Positions 30,205-40,211 of a stretch of 64,000 nucleotides of DNA are shown here, piece by piece. Source of the stretch: Syntrophomonadaceae bacterium (GTDB taxonomy: Bacteria; Bacillota; Syntrophomonadia; Syntrophomonadales; Syntrophomonadaceae); assembly GCA_012515055.1 (NCBI GenBank), contig JAAYZA010000124.1:1-64000 (forward strand), given 5' to 3'. The notes beneath the pieces are model-generated. The model was not told the origin of the DNA. It did no database searches and saw only the letters and a list, made by a program, of their open reading frames with translations. Position 1 is the stretch's first letter, and each line of letters starts with the position of its first letter. The position numbers were made by a program, and so were the translations under genes.

Positions 30205-30675
30205 TTGAAGCTGCGGAACATGAAAAACCTTCCTGTTTTCAGCCCGGGTCAGGCTGAAGTGGTGGGACAGGTCGAAAAAGCTGTTATCGGCGATGATTTT
30301 ACCCTGGCCTACCTGGTGATCACTACGGAAAAAGGCGCTGCCCTCATCACCGCTGATGATGTGACAATCGGACAGGAAGCTGTTATCATCAGCAGCCCGG
30401 ATAAGATTAAATCTTATCTTTATGGGGAAGAATTATCTGTATACGAAAAGAAACTGACGGATATCATTTTTGATGACCAGGGCCGGGAATTGGGTTATGT
30501 AAGTGATTTTATCCTGTGTCGGGAAAACAAGAAAGTTTGGGGCATAGAACTTTGCTCAGGGACCATCACGGACCTTCTGGAGGGCAGACAGGAAATACCC
30601 CTGGAACAGGTGCATTTTAAAAGCGATTTGACCGGCATGGCCGGGCAGGAAGGGAGCGAAATCCATGACCATTAA
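30205..30675 (+). CDS. PRC-barrel domain protein
   Basis: Two PRC-like repeats ('EVVGQVEKAVIGDDFTLAYLVITTEKG', 'KLTDIIFDDQGRELGYVSDFIL'). Confidence 0.65.
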   Translation: MKLRNMKNLPVFSPGQAEVVGQVEKAVIGDDFTLAYLVITTEKGAALITADDVTIGQEAVIISSPDKIKSYLYGEELSVYEKKLTDIIFDDQGRELGYVSDFILCRENKKVWGIELCSGTITDLLEGRQEIPLEQVHFKSDLTGMAGQEGSEIHDH

Positions 30676-30847
30676 ATGTCCGGTCTGCAAAGGATTGCAA
30701 ATCGGCAGAGTCGGCACTGACCAGTATTATTGCTGGAACTGTTTTTTAGAGTTTAATTTTAACCGGGGAAATACCAATATTTTTTCTGTTGCGGAAGATG
30801 GGACACTGGTTTCTGTGGAAGATGCTTCGGCGGGACAAATTTTATAA
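30665..30847 (+). CDS. Small zinc-ribbon-like protein
   Basis: 60 aa with CPVC...CWNC; overlaps the upstream stop. Confidence 0.6.
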   Translation: MTIKCPVCKGLQIGRVGTDQYYCWNCFLEFNFNRGNTNIFSVAEDGTLVSVEDASAGQIL

Positions 30848-30865
30848 AGACAGGGGGTGTAGCTA

Positions 30866-31060
30866 ATGAACAACTACTGGGGTGCTATGCTGACCGGCGC
30901 CTTGATCGGGGCTGGTTTAACATACTATTTTATAAATAATGAGGAGAAGATAAGCTGTGCTGTCAGCCGGATCAAGGCCACCCATCAGGCGGCCAGGGAT
31001 TGCTTTGGGGATATAGAAGAAGAACTGGAAGAACTGGACGATCTGGAAGATCTGGTTTAA
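30866..31060 (+). CDS. Small YtxH-like membrane protein
   Basis: N-terminal hydrophobic segment WGAMLTGALIGAGLTYYFI, acidic C-tail; SD aggggg. Confidence 0.5.
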   Translation: MNNYWGAMLTGALIGAGLTYYFINNEEKISCAVSRIKATHQAARDCFGDIEEELEELDDLEDLV

Positions 31061-31074
31061 GGCAGGAGGACCGG

Positions 31075-32094
31075 GTGAAAAGGATGGGGCCGAGAATAAG
31101 CAGATATATTTTGTTTTTGGTGGTCTTAACAGCCACCATTTATTTTTTATACCTGGTCCGGGAAGTTTTATTCAGTTTTGCTGCTGCCGCCCTCCTGGCT
31201 TTTTTATTGTTCCGGCCCATGGTATATATCGAAACAAAGGGCGTGAAAAGAACTATTGCCATAATCATGCTTTATTTTTTGCTGCTGGGGGCGGCGGCCG
31301 CATTTTTAGCCTTTGCAATTCCCGGGATGGTGGCTGAATTGGGCCAGGTGACCAGCCTTATCCCTGAATTTGCCGAAGATGCCAGAGAAATAACCGCTCA
31401 AGTCGATGAACTTGATGTGCCCGGGGAAATTAAAAGAATCTTTGACGAAAATGTAAAAAAGCTTAATAACTATGTCTATGAAAGTATGAGGAATTTCGTC
31501 GCCAGTCTGTACTCACTGCTGGGTAAGGCACTGGCGATAATATTTTCACCTATTCTGGCATTTTATATTTTAAATGACTGGGAAAAAATCAGGGAGGGTT
31601 TTCTGGCGCTTTTGTCCCCCCGGGCCCGGCGGGAAGCAACAGTTGTTTTCGGCCAAATAGACAATGTATTGACAGAATTCATCAAAGGGCATTTGCTGGT
31701 GGCATTGGTGGTGGGGACAGGGGTGGGGGTCGCAGCCTGGGTCATAGGTGTCGAGCTGCCGCTGCTGCTGGGGGTCATTGCCGCAGTGACCAATCTCATT
31801 CCCTATTTCGGGGCTTTTTTAAGCGGGATACCGGCAGTTGCCCTGGCTTTATCACAGTCAACGGCTGCTGCGGTCTACATGTTGATTGCTATTATAGTTA
31901 TTCAGCAGATAGAAGGAAACCTCATCACCCCCAAAATCATGGGCGATAAACTGGGCCTGCATCCTTTGCTGATCGTTTTCAGCATTTTAGCCGGCGGCCA
32001 GCTGCTGGGATTCTGGGGGCTGTTGCTGGCCGTGCCGGCAGCGGCAGTTTTAAAGGTGATCACCGGCTGGTTTTATCAAAAGATAGTGGAATAA
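31075..32094 (+). CDS. AI-2E family transporter (UPF0118, YdbI/YrrI-like)
   Basis: Multi-TM; 'PILAFYILNDWEKIR', 'NLIPYFGAFLSGIPAV', 'QQIEGNLITPKIMGDKLGLHPLLIVFSILAGG'. Confidence 0.88.
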   Translation: MKRMGPRISRYILFLVVLTATIYFLYLVREVLFSFAAAALLAFLLFRPMVYIETKGVKRTIAIIMLYFLLLGAAAAFLAFAIPGMVAELGQVTSLIPEFAEDAREITAQVDELDVPGEIKRIFDENVKKLNNYVYESMRNFVASLYSLLGKALAIIFSPILAFYILNDWEKIREGFLALLSPRARREATVVFGQIDNVLTEFIKGHLLVALVVGTGVGVAAWVIGVELPLLLGVIAAVTNLIPYFGAFLSGIPAVALALSQSTAAAVYMLIAIIVIQQIEGNLITPKIMGDKLGLHPLLIVFSILAGGQLLGFWGLLLAVPAAAVLKVITGWFYQKIVE

Positions 32095-32198
32095 AACCTG
32101 ACCGGATGCCGGGGGTAAAAAAAGGGTATTGTTGACATATGGGCGTTTATCAATGAAAATGAATAAATAAATCTATGCAAGGAAAGAGGAAATCGTCT

Positions 32199-34835
32199 AT
32201 GTGGACCAGCAACAGGATCAGAAGGACTTTTATTGATTATTTTCGTGAGCGAGGGCATACTGAAGTACCCAGTTCTTCACTGGTACCTATAAATGACCCC
32301 ACCTTACTTTTTACCAATGCCGGGATGAATCAGTTCAAAGATGTATTTTTGGGTCTGGATACCCGCAGTTATAATCGGGCGGTAACTGCTCAGAAATGTG
32401 TCCGGGCAGGGGGAAAACACAATGATCTGGATACTGTCGGCAGGACCCCCCGCCATCATACTTTTTTTGAGATGCTGGGCAATTTCTCCCTGAGGGATTA
32501 TTTTAAAGAACAGGCCATAATATATGCCTGGGAACTGTTGACCCAGGTCATCGGTCTGTCCCGGGAAAATTTGTGGATAACGATTTACCAGGATGATGAT
32601 GAAGCTTTTGGATTGTGGCAGCAGGTTACCGGTCTTACTCCGGAGCGGATCATCCGTCTGGGCGAGGAGGATAATTTCTGGAGCATGGGTGATACCGGGC
32701 CCTGCGGCCCTTGCAGTGAGATCATGTACGACCGGGGCAGTGAATATTCCTGCGGGGAAGAATGCGGGATAGGTGTTTGTGACTGTGACCGCTGGCTGGA
32801 GATCTGGAACCTGGTTTTCATGCAGTATAACCGCGACGAAAATGGAGTGATGACACCATTGCCCCGGCCCAGCATCGATACGGGGATGGGCCTGGAGAGG
32901 CTGGCCTCCATTCTGCAGAATAAAAACAGTAATTATGATACCGATTTATTTGTGCCCATCATCGCCCAGATCGAAAAGCTTACCGGCAAAGAGTATGATC
33001 CTGCTGAAGCGGGTTTCCCTTTTCGGGTCATTGCCGACCATAGCCGCTCCTGCTTATTTTTGATTGCTGATGGGGTTCTGCCCAGCAATGATGGACGGGG
33101 TTATGTGCTGCGCCGCATTCTGCGCCGGGCCGTCCGCTTTGGCAAAATGCTGGGGATCGAAGAACCTTTTCTGTATAAAAATGTGGATGTTATCGTCGAA
33201 ACAATGAAGGATGCCTATCCGGAAATCGAAGAGAAACAAGAATTTATTAAAAAAGTTATCCGTCTGGAAGAAGAAAGATTCTTCGTTACTTTGAGTGAAG
33301 GAATAAAGAAACTGGAAGAAATAATCGGCGTAAATCGCGGCCAGGGTTTAAGTCAGATCAAGGGTGAAGATGCTTTTATGCTGTATGATACTTATGGCTT
33401 CCCCCTGGATCTGACGGAAGACATGGCGGAAGAAAACGGTTTAGAGGTGGATACAGCGGGATTTGACCTGATGATGGCGGAACAGCGCCAGCGGGCCCGC
33501 CAGGCTAATAAAACCAGCAATGCTTTTGCCAGCGAACGGATTATCCACGATATTCTGGCCTTGATTCCCGCCAGTGATTTTGTCGGTTATGAAAACTATG
33601 CCGCTGAAGGCCGGATCCTGGCTATGATCAAGGAGAGTGATCTGGTTAAAAATGCCGCCGATGAGGAGATTATGATCATCACCGACCGTACTCCTTTTTA
33701 TGCCGAGTCCGGTGGTCAGACAGCCGATTCAGGGACCATAAAAGGACAAAAAGGACAGCTGATGGTGCAGGATGTGCAAAAAATCGGCACCTGGATAATC
33801 CATTACGGATATTTAAATGGCAGCATGGAGGCAGGGGAAGAGGTTCATCTGGAAAATGACCGGCAAAAAAGGCTGGATACGGCCAGAAATCATACGGCAA
33901 CTCATTTGCTGCACAAAGCCCTCCGGGAAGTTTTAGGTGAACATGCCCAGCAAAAGGGTTCACTGGTGGAGGCTAACCGGCTGCGTTTTGATTTTACCCA
34001 GCTCACTCCCCTTACTGAACAGGAAGTGCTGGAAATTGAAAATCGGGTTAACCGCTCGATCTGGAATCTGTATGATTTAACCACTACTTTAACTGATGTT
34101 AAGCAGGCCCGGGAAATGGGAGCCGTGGCCTTATTCGGGGAAAAATACGGGGAAGAAGTGCGGGTGGTTTCCATCGGTGATTACAGTATGGAATTATGCG
34201 GGGGGACCCATGTTGATAACACCGGACAAATAGGTTTATTTAAAATCCTTAGTGAAGCAAGTATCGGCTCGGGTTTAAGAAGGATCGAAGCAGTGACGGG
34301 ATCATATGCTTTTGAGCATTTGCGGCAGGCCGAAAACGATTTGAAGAGAGCCGCTTTACAGCTTAAGACTACCCCGGCGGAAGTCAATGAAAAAATTGAA
34401 GCCGTCACAAAAACCATCAAAGAAAAAGAAAAAGAAATTGAACAGCTGCGGGGAAAAATGGCCCAGGCAGGCAATGAGGACATTATCAGTCAGGCAGTTG
34501 ATGTTCAGGGCGTCCGGCTTCTATTTACCCGGGTGGATCAGGAAGATGCCAATCTGCTGCGGCAGAACGCCGAAATGTTAAAGGATAAACTGGGCAGTGC
34601 AGTGGTTATGCTGGGGGCAGTGATAGATAACAAGGCCGTTATGGTATGCTTTGTCAGCAAGGATCTGCTGGATAAAGGCTTACACGCCGGAAAATTGGTC
34701 AGCCTGGCAGCTAAAATAGCTGGCGGCGGCGGCGGCGGGCGACCTGACATGGCACAGGCCGGGGGCAGGGATGCCTCCAAACTGGCGGAAGCACTGGAAG
34801 CCGCGCGGCAATTGGCAGAAAAAACCCTGGGTTAA
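32199..34835 (+). CDS. alaS: Alanyl-tRNA synthetase
   Basis: 'LLFTNAGMNQFKDVFLG', 'GRTPRHHTFFEMLGNFSLRDYFK', 'NHTATHLLHKALREVLGEHAQQKGS', 'MELCGGTHVDNTGQIG'. Confidence 0.97.
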   Translation: MWTSNRIRRTFIDYFRERGHTEVPSSSLVPINDPTLLFTNAGMNQFKDVFLGLDTRSYNRAVTAQKCVRAGGKHNDLDTVGRTPRHHTFFEMLGNFSLRDYFKEQAIIYAWELLTQVIGLSRENLWITIYQDDDEAFGLWQQVTGLTPERIIRLGEEDNFWSMGDTGPCGPCSEIMYDRGSEYSCGEECGIGVCDCDRWLEIWNLVFMQYNRDENGVMTPLPRPSIDTGMGLERLASILQNKNSNYDTDLFVPIIAQIEKLTGKEYDPAEAGFPFRVIADHSRSCLFLIADGVLPSNDGRGYVLRRILRRAVRFGKMLGIEEPFLYKNVDVIVETMKDAYPEIEEKQEFIKKVIRLEEERFFVTLSEGIKKLEEIIGVNRGQGLSQIKGEDAFMLYDTYGFPLDLTEDMAEENGLEVDTAGFDLMMAEQRQRARQANKTSNAFASERIIHDILALIPASDFVGYENYAAEGRILAMIKESDLVKNAADEEIMIITDRTPFYAESGGQTADSGTIKGQKGQLMVQDVQKIGTWIIHYGYLNGSMEAGEEVHLENDRQKRLDTARNHTATHLLHKALREVLGEHAQQKGSLVEANRLRFDFTQLTPLTEQEVLEIENRVNRSIWNLYDLTTTLTDVKQAREMGAVALFGEKYGEEVRVVSIGDYSMELCGGTHVDNTGQIGLFKILSEASIGSGLRRIEAVTGSYAFEHLRQAENDLKRAALQLKTTPAEVNEKIEAVTKTIKEKEKEIEQLRGKMAQAGNEDIISQAVDVQGVRLLFTRVDQEDANLLRQNAEMLKDKLGSAVVMLGAVIDNKAVMVCFVSKDLLDKGLHAGKLVSLAAKIAGGGGGGRPDMAQAGGRDASKLAEALEAARQLAEKTLG

Positions 34836-34890
34836 ATAAAGGATTTGCCGGTCAATATGTAGAAATAGTCATGTCTAAGGAGGTGTCGGC

Positions 34891-35148
34891 ATGCCTCAAA
34901 GAAAATCTGGCGAGACAGTCAATTTTGAATTGGAACGGGAAGGCGACCATAAAGTAAGGGTTATTTTACAGACGGTATGTGAAGCATTGGAGGACAAAGG
35001 TTATAATCCCATCAATCAGCTGGTTGGTTATATGATATCGGGTGAACCGGCATATATCACCAGTCATAATGATGCGCGCAAACTGATCACCAAGGTGGAA
35101 AGAGACGAAATCATGGAAGTACTTCTAAAAAATTATCTGAAATTATAG
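34891..35148 (+). CDS. IreB-family regulatory phosphoprotein
   Basis: '[42 protein letters not shown]'; alaS-ireB-ruvX order. Confidence 0.9.
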   Translation: MPQRKSGETVNFELEREGDHKVRVILQTVCEALEDKGYNPINQLVGYMISGEPAYITSHNDARKLITKVERDEIMEVLLKNYLKL

Positions 35149-35161
35149 TTGTGACCTTTCG

Positions 35162-35189
35162 GCCCTGTGCCAGCTGCACAGGGCTTTCT
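35162..35189 (+). terminator. Rho-independent terminator
   Basis: GCCCTGTGC CAGCT GCACAGGGC + TTTCT. Confidence 0.7.
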
Positions 35190-35218
35190 ATATTTACCTA
35201 AGAGCGGGAGCATATTAC

Positions 35219-35629
35219 ATGAGGATCATGGGACTGGATGTGGGAACTAAAAGAATAGGCATTGCATTAAGTGATCCCCTGGGCTGGACAGCTCAGGGGC
35301 ATTCTGTTCTGCAGCGCAAAAATGATAAGGCGGATTTCGACGAGCTGCTGGAAATCTGCCGTCTTTATGAGGTGGAGAAAATAGTCATTGGTTATCCCCT
35401 CAACATGAACGGCACCATCGGCCCCAAAGCCCTGGAAATCAAACAATTTGCCGAAACGATGGGGGAAAAAAGTCAACTGCCGGTGCAATTATGGGATGAA
35501 AGACTGACGACCCGCAGTGCAGAAAGGACCTTATTGGAAGCGGATGTTTCCAGAAAGAAAAGAAAAAAGGTCATTGATAAAGTGGCGGCAGTAAATATTT
35601 TACAGGCTTATCTGAATGCTGCCAATTAG
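35219..35629 (+). CDS. ruvX: Holliday junction resolvase-like / pre-16S rRNA nuclease (RuvX/YqgF)
   Basis: 'IMGLDVGTKRIGIALSDPLG', 'VIGYPLNMNGTIG', 'WDERLTTRSAERTL'. Confidence 0.94.
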   Translation: MRIMGLDVGTKRIGIALSDPLGWTAQGHSVLQRKNDKADFDELLEICRLYEVEKIVIGYPLNMNGTIGPKALEIKQFAETMGEKSQLPVQLWDERLTTRSAERTLLEADVSRKKRKKVIDKVAAVNILQAYLNAAN

Positions 35630-35696
35630 TATTTTTTCTTCAGGTTTGACAAAGTATAGTAAGGAATATTAGAATAGCCTTAGTTTTTAGAAAGAG

Positions 35697-36005
35697 GTGA
35701 CCTTTATGAGCGAAGAAGAATTATTCGATGAAGAATTTCCCATACTTATACTTATTGATGAAGAAGGGGAAGAACACGAGTTTGAACTGCTGGCTGAACT
35801 GGAAATTGAAGATGAAAAATATCGGGTATTAGTACCTTTTGATGATGAAGAAGCTGATGAAGATGAAGAAGAATTCGAAGTAGTTATCCTGAAGGTGGTC
35901 CTTGATGAGGAGGGCAACGAATTTCTCAGCGATATAGAAGATGATGAGGAATGGGAAAGGGTTGCCGATGCCTGGCAGGAACTGGCTGAAGGCGAAGATT
36001 TATAA
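35697..36005 (+). CDS. DUF1292-like acidic protein
   Basis: 'ILIDEEGEEHEFELLAELEIEDEKYRVLVPFDDEEADEDEEEFEVVILKVV'; position after ruvX. Confidence 0.8.
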   Translation: MTFMSEEELFDEEFPILILIDEEGEEHEFELLAELEIEDEKYRVLVPFDDEEADEDEEEFEVVILKVVLDEEGNEFLSDIEDDEEWERVADAWQELAEGEDL

Positions 36006-36026
36006 AACAGCATTCCAGTAAATTTG

Positions 36027-36051
36027 ACAGCTTGCACAAGCTGTTTTTTTT
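36027..36051 (+). terminator. Rho-independent terminator
   Basis: ACAGCTTG/CAAGCTGT followed by a T run. Confidence 0.75.
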
Positions 36052-36129
36052 GTTAATGGCAGGTATATTCTTTAATGTATTAGTAATTGAAAATTTATTA
36101 TATAATAGACCAAGGCAAAAGGATGGAAT

Positions 36130-37620
36130 TTGGGGGCTGAAATATTGGAAATCAAGAAGCATTTTATCGTTTCTGGGATGATTTTAGTCATGATTATAGC
36201 TTTAATCGGCTGGGGCTACAAAGTATTCTTTGCTTTTGACAGTTTTCTGCCCGGTGTAAGGATTGCTTCAGTAGCTGTGAAGGGACTGGATGCCCGGGAG
36301 GCAACGGCCAAAACCGAAGAATGGTTTGCCGCTGCTGGAAATGTCCCCGTTACTTTTACAAGTGAGGATTATTCCTATGAGATTGGGCTTAAGGAGCTAT
36401 GTGTAAAACCTGATATTGCTCAACTGGTTGGGGAGGTTTGGGAACAGGAAAGGCAGCGGGGCCTTAAAAGCAAGGTTTTGTCGGTAAGTGGCGGTCAGAT
36501 CATCGATTATCCGATAAAATTATCTTATGAACCCGAGATCACTCAGAACATTGTAGAGGAAATGGGCGAGGCTCTTAATCGGGATTTTGTGAATGCCAGC
36601 CTGGAAGTCGACAGTAAGGATGGTTTGAAAATACTGCCCGGTGTCCCGGGGCAAAAGGTCGATGTTGATGCAACTTTTGCCGGGATGCCTTCCCAATGGG
36701 AGGATTTCAACGCTTTAACCGTCCCCATCGTGTTGAAAAAAACAGAACCGGTGGTTGACGAAGAACAGCTGAAAGTAATGGGGGAACTGGGTGCCTTTAC
36801 CACCTGGTATAATACGGGCGAGGTGGACCGTTCCCATAATCTGACCCTGGCGGCCCGGGCGATTAATTCCACCGCCATCCCTCCCGGTGAGGAATTCTCT
36901 TTTAACCGCACAGTTGGTGAAAGAAGTTATGCCAGGGGTTATCGGGATGCCTTGATCATCAATAATGGCTTATTTGAACCGGGATTGGGCGGGGGGATCT
37001 GTCAGGTTTCATCGACGATTTATAATGCAGCTTTACTGGCGGGGATGGAAATAACCGAGCGGCATAACCATGCACTGGCAGTTGCTTATGTCCCCTTGAG
37101 CCGGGATGCTACAGTTACCTATGGGATCCAGGATTTCAAATTTAAGAATAATACCAGATACCCGATCTATATCAGATCAGCTGCCGGAAGCGGGGGTCTG
37201 ACGGTTAATATCTATGGGCACCTGGACTTCAAACAGAATATCAGTATTAACCATGTAGTTGACCAGGTCATAGGCTTTGAGGAATTTACCCAAATGAAAA
37301 ATGATCTGGACCCGGGCACGGTAATAATTGAACAAAAAGGGCAAACCGGCTATCGATCAAGGGCCTTTAGAAATTTTTCTGATAAAAAGGGGCAAATTAT
37401 CAAGACGGAACAATTATCCACAGACTATTATAAGCCAGTCAATAAAATTATATTTGCCGGCCCGGCGTTGCCCGGAACTGAAGAAGATTTCCCCGCAGGA
37501 GAAAGGCCGATAGATGTAGAAAGACCGATTGATGTAGAAATGCCTGATGCTGGTCCGGAAGGATATACAACGGATGAGAATATTGCCGATGGTGAAGAAG
37601 CCGCAATCTTTATTGATTAA
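36130..37620 (+). CDS. VanW-family protein (peptidoglycan-binding/G5-like)
   Basis: 'NLTLAARAINSTAIPPGEEFSFNRTVGERSYARGYRDALIINNGLFEPGLGGGICQVSSTIYNAALLAGMEITERHNHA'. Confidence 0.9.
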   Translation: MGAEILEIKKHFIVSGMILVMIIALIGWGYKVFFAFDSFLPGVRIASVAVKGLDAREATAKTEEWFAAAGNVPVTFTSEDYSYEIGLKELCVKPDIAQLVGEVWEQERQRGLKSKVLSVSGGQIIDYPIKLSYEPEITQNIVEEMGEALNRDFVNASLEVDSKDGLKILPGVPGQKVDVDATFAGMPSQWEDFNALTVPIVLKKTEPVVDEEQLKVMGELGAFTTWYNTGEVDRSHNLTLAARAINSTAIPPGEEFSFNRTVGERSYARGYRDALIINNGLFEPGLGGGICQVSSTIYNAALLAGMEITERHNHALAVAYVPLSRDATVTYGIQDFKFKNNTRYPIYIRSAAGSGGLTVNIYGHLDFKQNISINHVVDQVIGFEEFTQMKNDLDPGTVIIEQKGQTGYRSRAFRNFSDKKGQIIKTEQLSTDYYKPVNKIIFAGPALPGTEEDFPAGERPIDVERPIDVEMPDAGPEGYTTDENIADGEEAAIFID

Positions 37621-37658
37621 TCTGGAGGGGACCGGTACAAAAGGCCAAAGGTGAGAAT

Positions 37659-38699
37659 ATGCTGCAGACAAAATTGATACATAAAAAAGTACGCTTCCCC
37701 TGGCTGGTGGTGTTCCTGGTTTTGGCTTTACTGCTGTTTAGCGGCTGGCGATATATGATATCCCAGTATCAGCCCGTTGATAAAATGGATAAGACCTATC
37801 AGGCGGTTACTATTCCATCCCAAGCCGGCGCCCGGCAAATTGCCGGGATATTGCGGGATCATGACCTGATTCGCAATGAAAGGCTGTTTTTAAATTATTT
37901 AAGCAGCAATAAGCTGGATAATCAATTGAAGGCCGGGAATTATAAATTCAGCCGCAGCCAGACAATGGAAGAGATTGCAGATGCCATTGTCAGCGGACGG
38001 GTAGATTATCTTACGGTGACCATTCCCGAAGGATATACTGTAAAGGAAATAGGTTTACTGCTGCAAAGGCAGGGGATGCTTACAGAAGAGCAATGGCAAG
38101 AGGCCATTGGTCAGCCTTATCCATATGATTTTTTAAAAGGCATCCCGGCTGGAGAAGCCAATTGGCTGGAAGGCTTTTTGTTTCCCGATACCTATAATAT
38201 AAGTGAAGGGGCCAGCGGCCAGCAGATCGTGGATATGATGCTCCAGCGTTTTGACCGGGCCTGGGGGGAAGAATTTTCTTCTCTGGCGGAAGAAAGAAAT
38301 CTGAGTGTTCTAGAGATAGTTACCATTGCATCACTGATCGAAAGGGAAGCGGCCCGGCCTCAGGAAAGGGAAACCATATCCGGCGTAATAGCCAATCGTA
38401 TGAAAATTGGTATGCCCCTGCAGATCGATGCCACTATACTGTATGCCCTGGATGAACATAGAGAATTAATATATAATGCCGATTTGAAAATCGACTCACC
38501 ATATAATACTTATACACATACCGGCTTGCCCCCCGGACCCATTGCTTCCCCGGGGGAGGAATCATTATATGCCGCCTTGCATCCCGAGGAGCACCCCTAT
38601 TTTTATTATGTTTCCCGCGGGGATGGCAGCCACGAGTTCAACAGAACCTTTGCCGAGCACCTGCAAGCCATCAGCAAATATAATAACCAGGAGAAATAA
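37659..38699 (+). CDS. mltG: Endolytic murein transglycosylase (YceG-like)
   Basis: 'EGFLFPDTYNI', 'ASLIEREAARPQERETISGVIANRMKIGMPLQIDATILYAL', 'SPYNTYTHTGLPPGPIASPG'. Confidence 0.95.
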   Translation: MLQTKLIHKKVRFPWLVVFLVLALLLFSGWRYMISQYQPVDKMDKTYQAVTIPSQAGARQIAGILRDHDLIRNERLFLNYLSSNKLDNQLKAGNYKFSRSQTMEEIADAIVSGRVDYLTVTIPEGYTVKEIGLLLQRQGMLTEEQWQEAIGQPYPYDFLKGIPAGEANWLEGFLFPDTYNISEGASGQQIVDMMLQRFDRAWGEEFSSLAEERNLSVLEIVTIASLIEREAARPQERETISGVIANRMKIGMPLQIDATILYALDEHRELIYNADLKIDSPYNTYTHTGLPPGPIASPGEESLYAALHPEEHPYFYYVSRGDGSHEFNRTFAEHLQAISKYNNQEK

Positions 38700-38700
38700 G

Positions 38701-39936
38701 ATGTCAGGACCTGATCTGCTGCTGCCGGCGGGCAACAGTGAAAAACTAAAGACGGCCTTTTTGTTTGGTGCAGATTCCGTATATATTGGCGGGAAGGATT
38801 TCAGCCTGCGGGCCTACGCGGGAAATTTCACCCGGGAGGAAATAGAGGAAGGTCTTAAATTGGCCCGGGCTTTAAACAAAAAAGTGATAATAGCTGTTAA
38901 TGTCATCGCCCATAATGAGGATTTGGCGAGAATGCCGGCTTATTTGGAGGAGCTGGCCGCCCTGGATGTGGATGGCATCATCGTATCAGACCTGGGTGTT
39001 TTGCGTCTGGTTAAAAGACATGCTGCCCGGATCCCGGTGATAATCAGCACCCAGGCCAATGTCACCAATTACGAAACAGCAGCTTTTTATCAGGAACTGG
39101 GGGCCAAAAGGATCGTATTGGCCCGGGAAATGGATCTGGATGAAATCGCTGCCATCAAAGAGAAGACCGGCATAGAAATAGAAGTATTCGTACATGGTGC
39201 CATGTGTGTCAGTTATTCGGGAAGATGCCTTCTTTCCCATTATATGACCGGCAGAAATGCCAACCAGGGTGCTTGCGCCCATCCCTGTCGTTATAGTTAT
39301 GCCCTGGTGGAGGAAAAAAGACCCGGCGAATACTATCCCCTCCAGGAGGACTCCCAGGGCAGTTATATTTTAAACTCCCGGGATTTATGCCTGCTTCCAT
39401 ATATACCGCAATTGATAGATGCAGGTGTTGATGCGTTCAAAATCGAAGGCCGGATGAAAAGTCCCTTATATATTGCCACGGCGGCCAGTGTATATCGCGC
39501 CGCCATCGATTATTATCTTGCTGCCCGCCGGGAATATGATCCCGAGCAGCTGCAAACCTGGATGGAAGAATTACAGGGCAGTGCTACCCGACCCTTTACC
39601 GATGGTTTTATCACCGGGCAGAGTGGGGTCCTGCAGGATGTCAACAATGAAAAAATGCCGGGACGCCATGTATTTTGCGGGATTGTGAAAGATTACCGAC
39701 CGGATATCAAGATGGCAATTGTGGAACAAAGGGGCAATTTTGGTCCCGGTGATTCCCTGGAGTTTTTGCTGCCGGAGGGCCAAAGAATCGCGGCAGATAT
39801 AAAGCACATCTACGATGAGGAACTGAGTGAAATCGACCGGGCCCGCCATCCCCAGCAAGAGGTATTTATTCCTTTTCAGCAAGAGATCCCCGCCGGCAGC
39901 ATTTTAAGAAAGAAGGCCAGGATCAATGCATCATGA
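38701..39936 (+). CDS. Peptidase U32 family protein
   Basis: 'LLLPAGNSEKLKTAFLFGADSVYIGGKDFSLRAYAGNFT', 'EVFVHGAMCVSYSGRCLLSHYMTGRNANQGACAHPCRYSY'. Confidence 0.94.
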   Translation: MSGPDLLLPAGNSEKLKTAFLFGADSVYIGGKDFSLRAYAGNFTREEIEEGLKLARALNKKVIIAVNVIAHNEDLARMPAYLEELAALDVDGIIVSDLGVLRLVKRHAARIPVIISTQANVTNYETAAFYQELGAKRIVLAREMDLDEIAAIKEKTGIEIEVFVHGAMCVSYSGRCLLSHYMTGRNANQGACAHPCRYSYALVEEKRPGEYYPLQEDSQGSYILNSRDLCLLPYIPQLIDAGVDAFKIEGRMKSPLYIATAASVYRAAIDYYLAARREYDPEQLQTWMEELQGSATRPFTDGFITGQSGVLQDVNNEKMPGRHVFCGIVKDYRPDIKMAIVEQRGNFGPGDSLEFLLPEGQRIAADIKHIYDEELSEIDRARHPQQEVFIPFQQEIPAGSILRKKARINAS

Positions 39937-40132
39937 TATCATGGGGCAGACAGCCCCGGAAGACATTGATATGCTGACCAAGATCATAGAGGCTTATGAG
40001 CATCTGGGCATCGTCTCCACCCTGGACAGACACCGGGGGATTGTTATAATCCGCGGGACTGAAGATACCGCCGCGGAACTGGAAATCATACTGGCCAACC
40101 TTCCCTTCCCCTTCACCATGATAACCGGATAG
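39926..40132 (+). CDS. DUF4911-like small protein
   Basis: 68 aa, overlaps the U32 stop; family call from gene context only. Confidence 0.5.
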   Translation: MHHDIMGQTAPEDIDMLTKIIEAYEHLGIVSTLDRHRGIVIIRGTEDTAAELEIILANLPFPFTMITG

Positions 40133-40137
40133 AATAT

Positions 40138-40187
40138 AAAACCCCTGATTGACAAAGGCTAAATAAAAAATTAAAGGGGTTTTTTTA
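40138..40187 (+). terminator. Rho-independent terminator
   Basis: AAAACCCCT ... AGGGGTTTTTTT. Confidence 0.65.
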
Positions 40188-40211
40188 CTGATAAAAACAA
40201 GAATAACACAG

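Noticed and set aside
32095-32198. T-box leader upstream of alaS
   Set aside because: No T-box sequence or antiterminator visible in the ~100-nt spacer.
35687-36037. Minus-strand ORF of 116 aa rich in Ser
   Set aside because: It is the antisense shadow of the acidic DUF1292 gene (Glu/Asp codons read as Ser-rich on the opposite strand).
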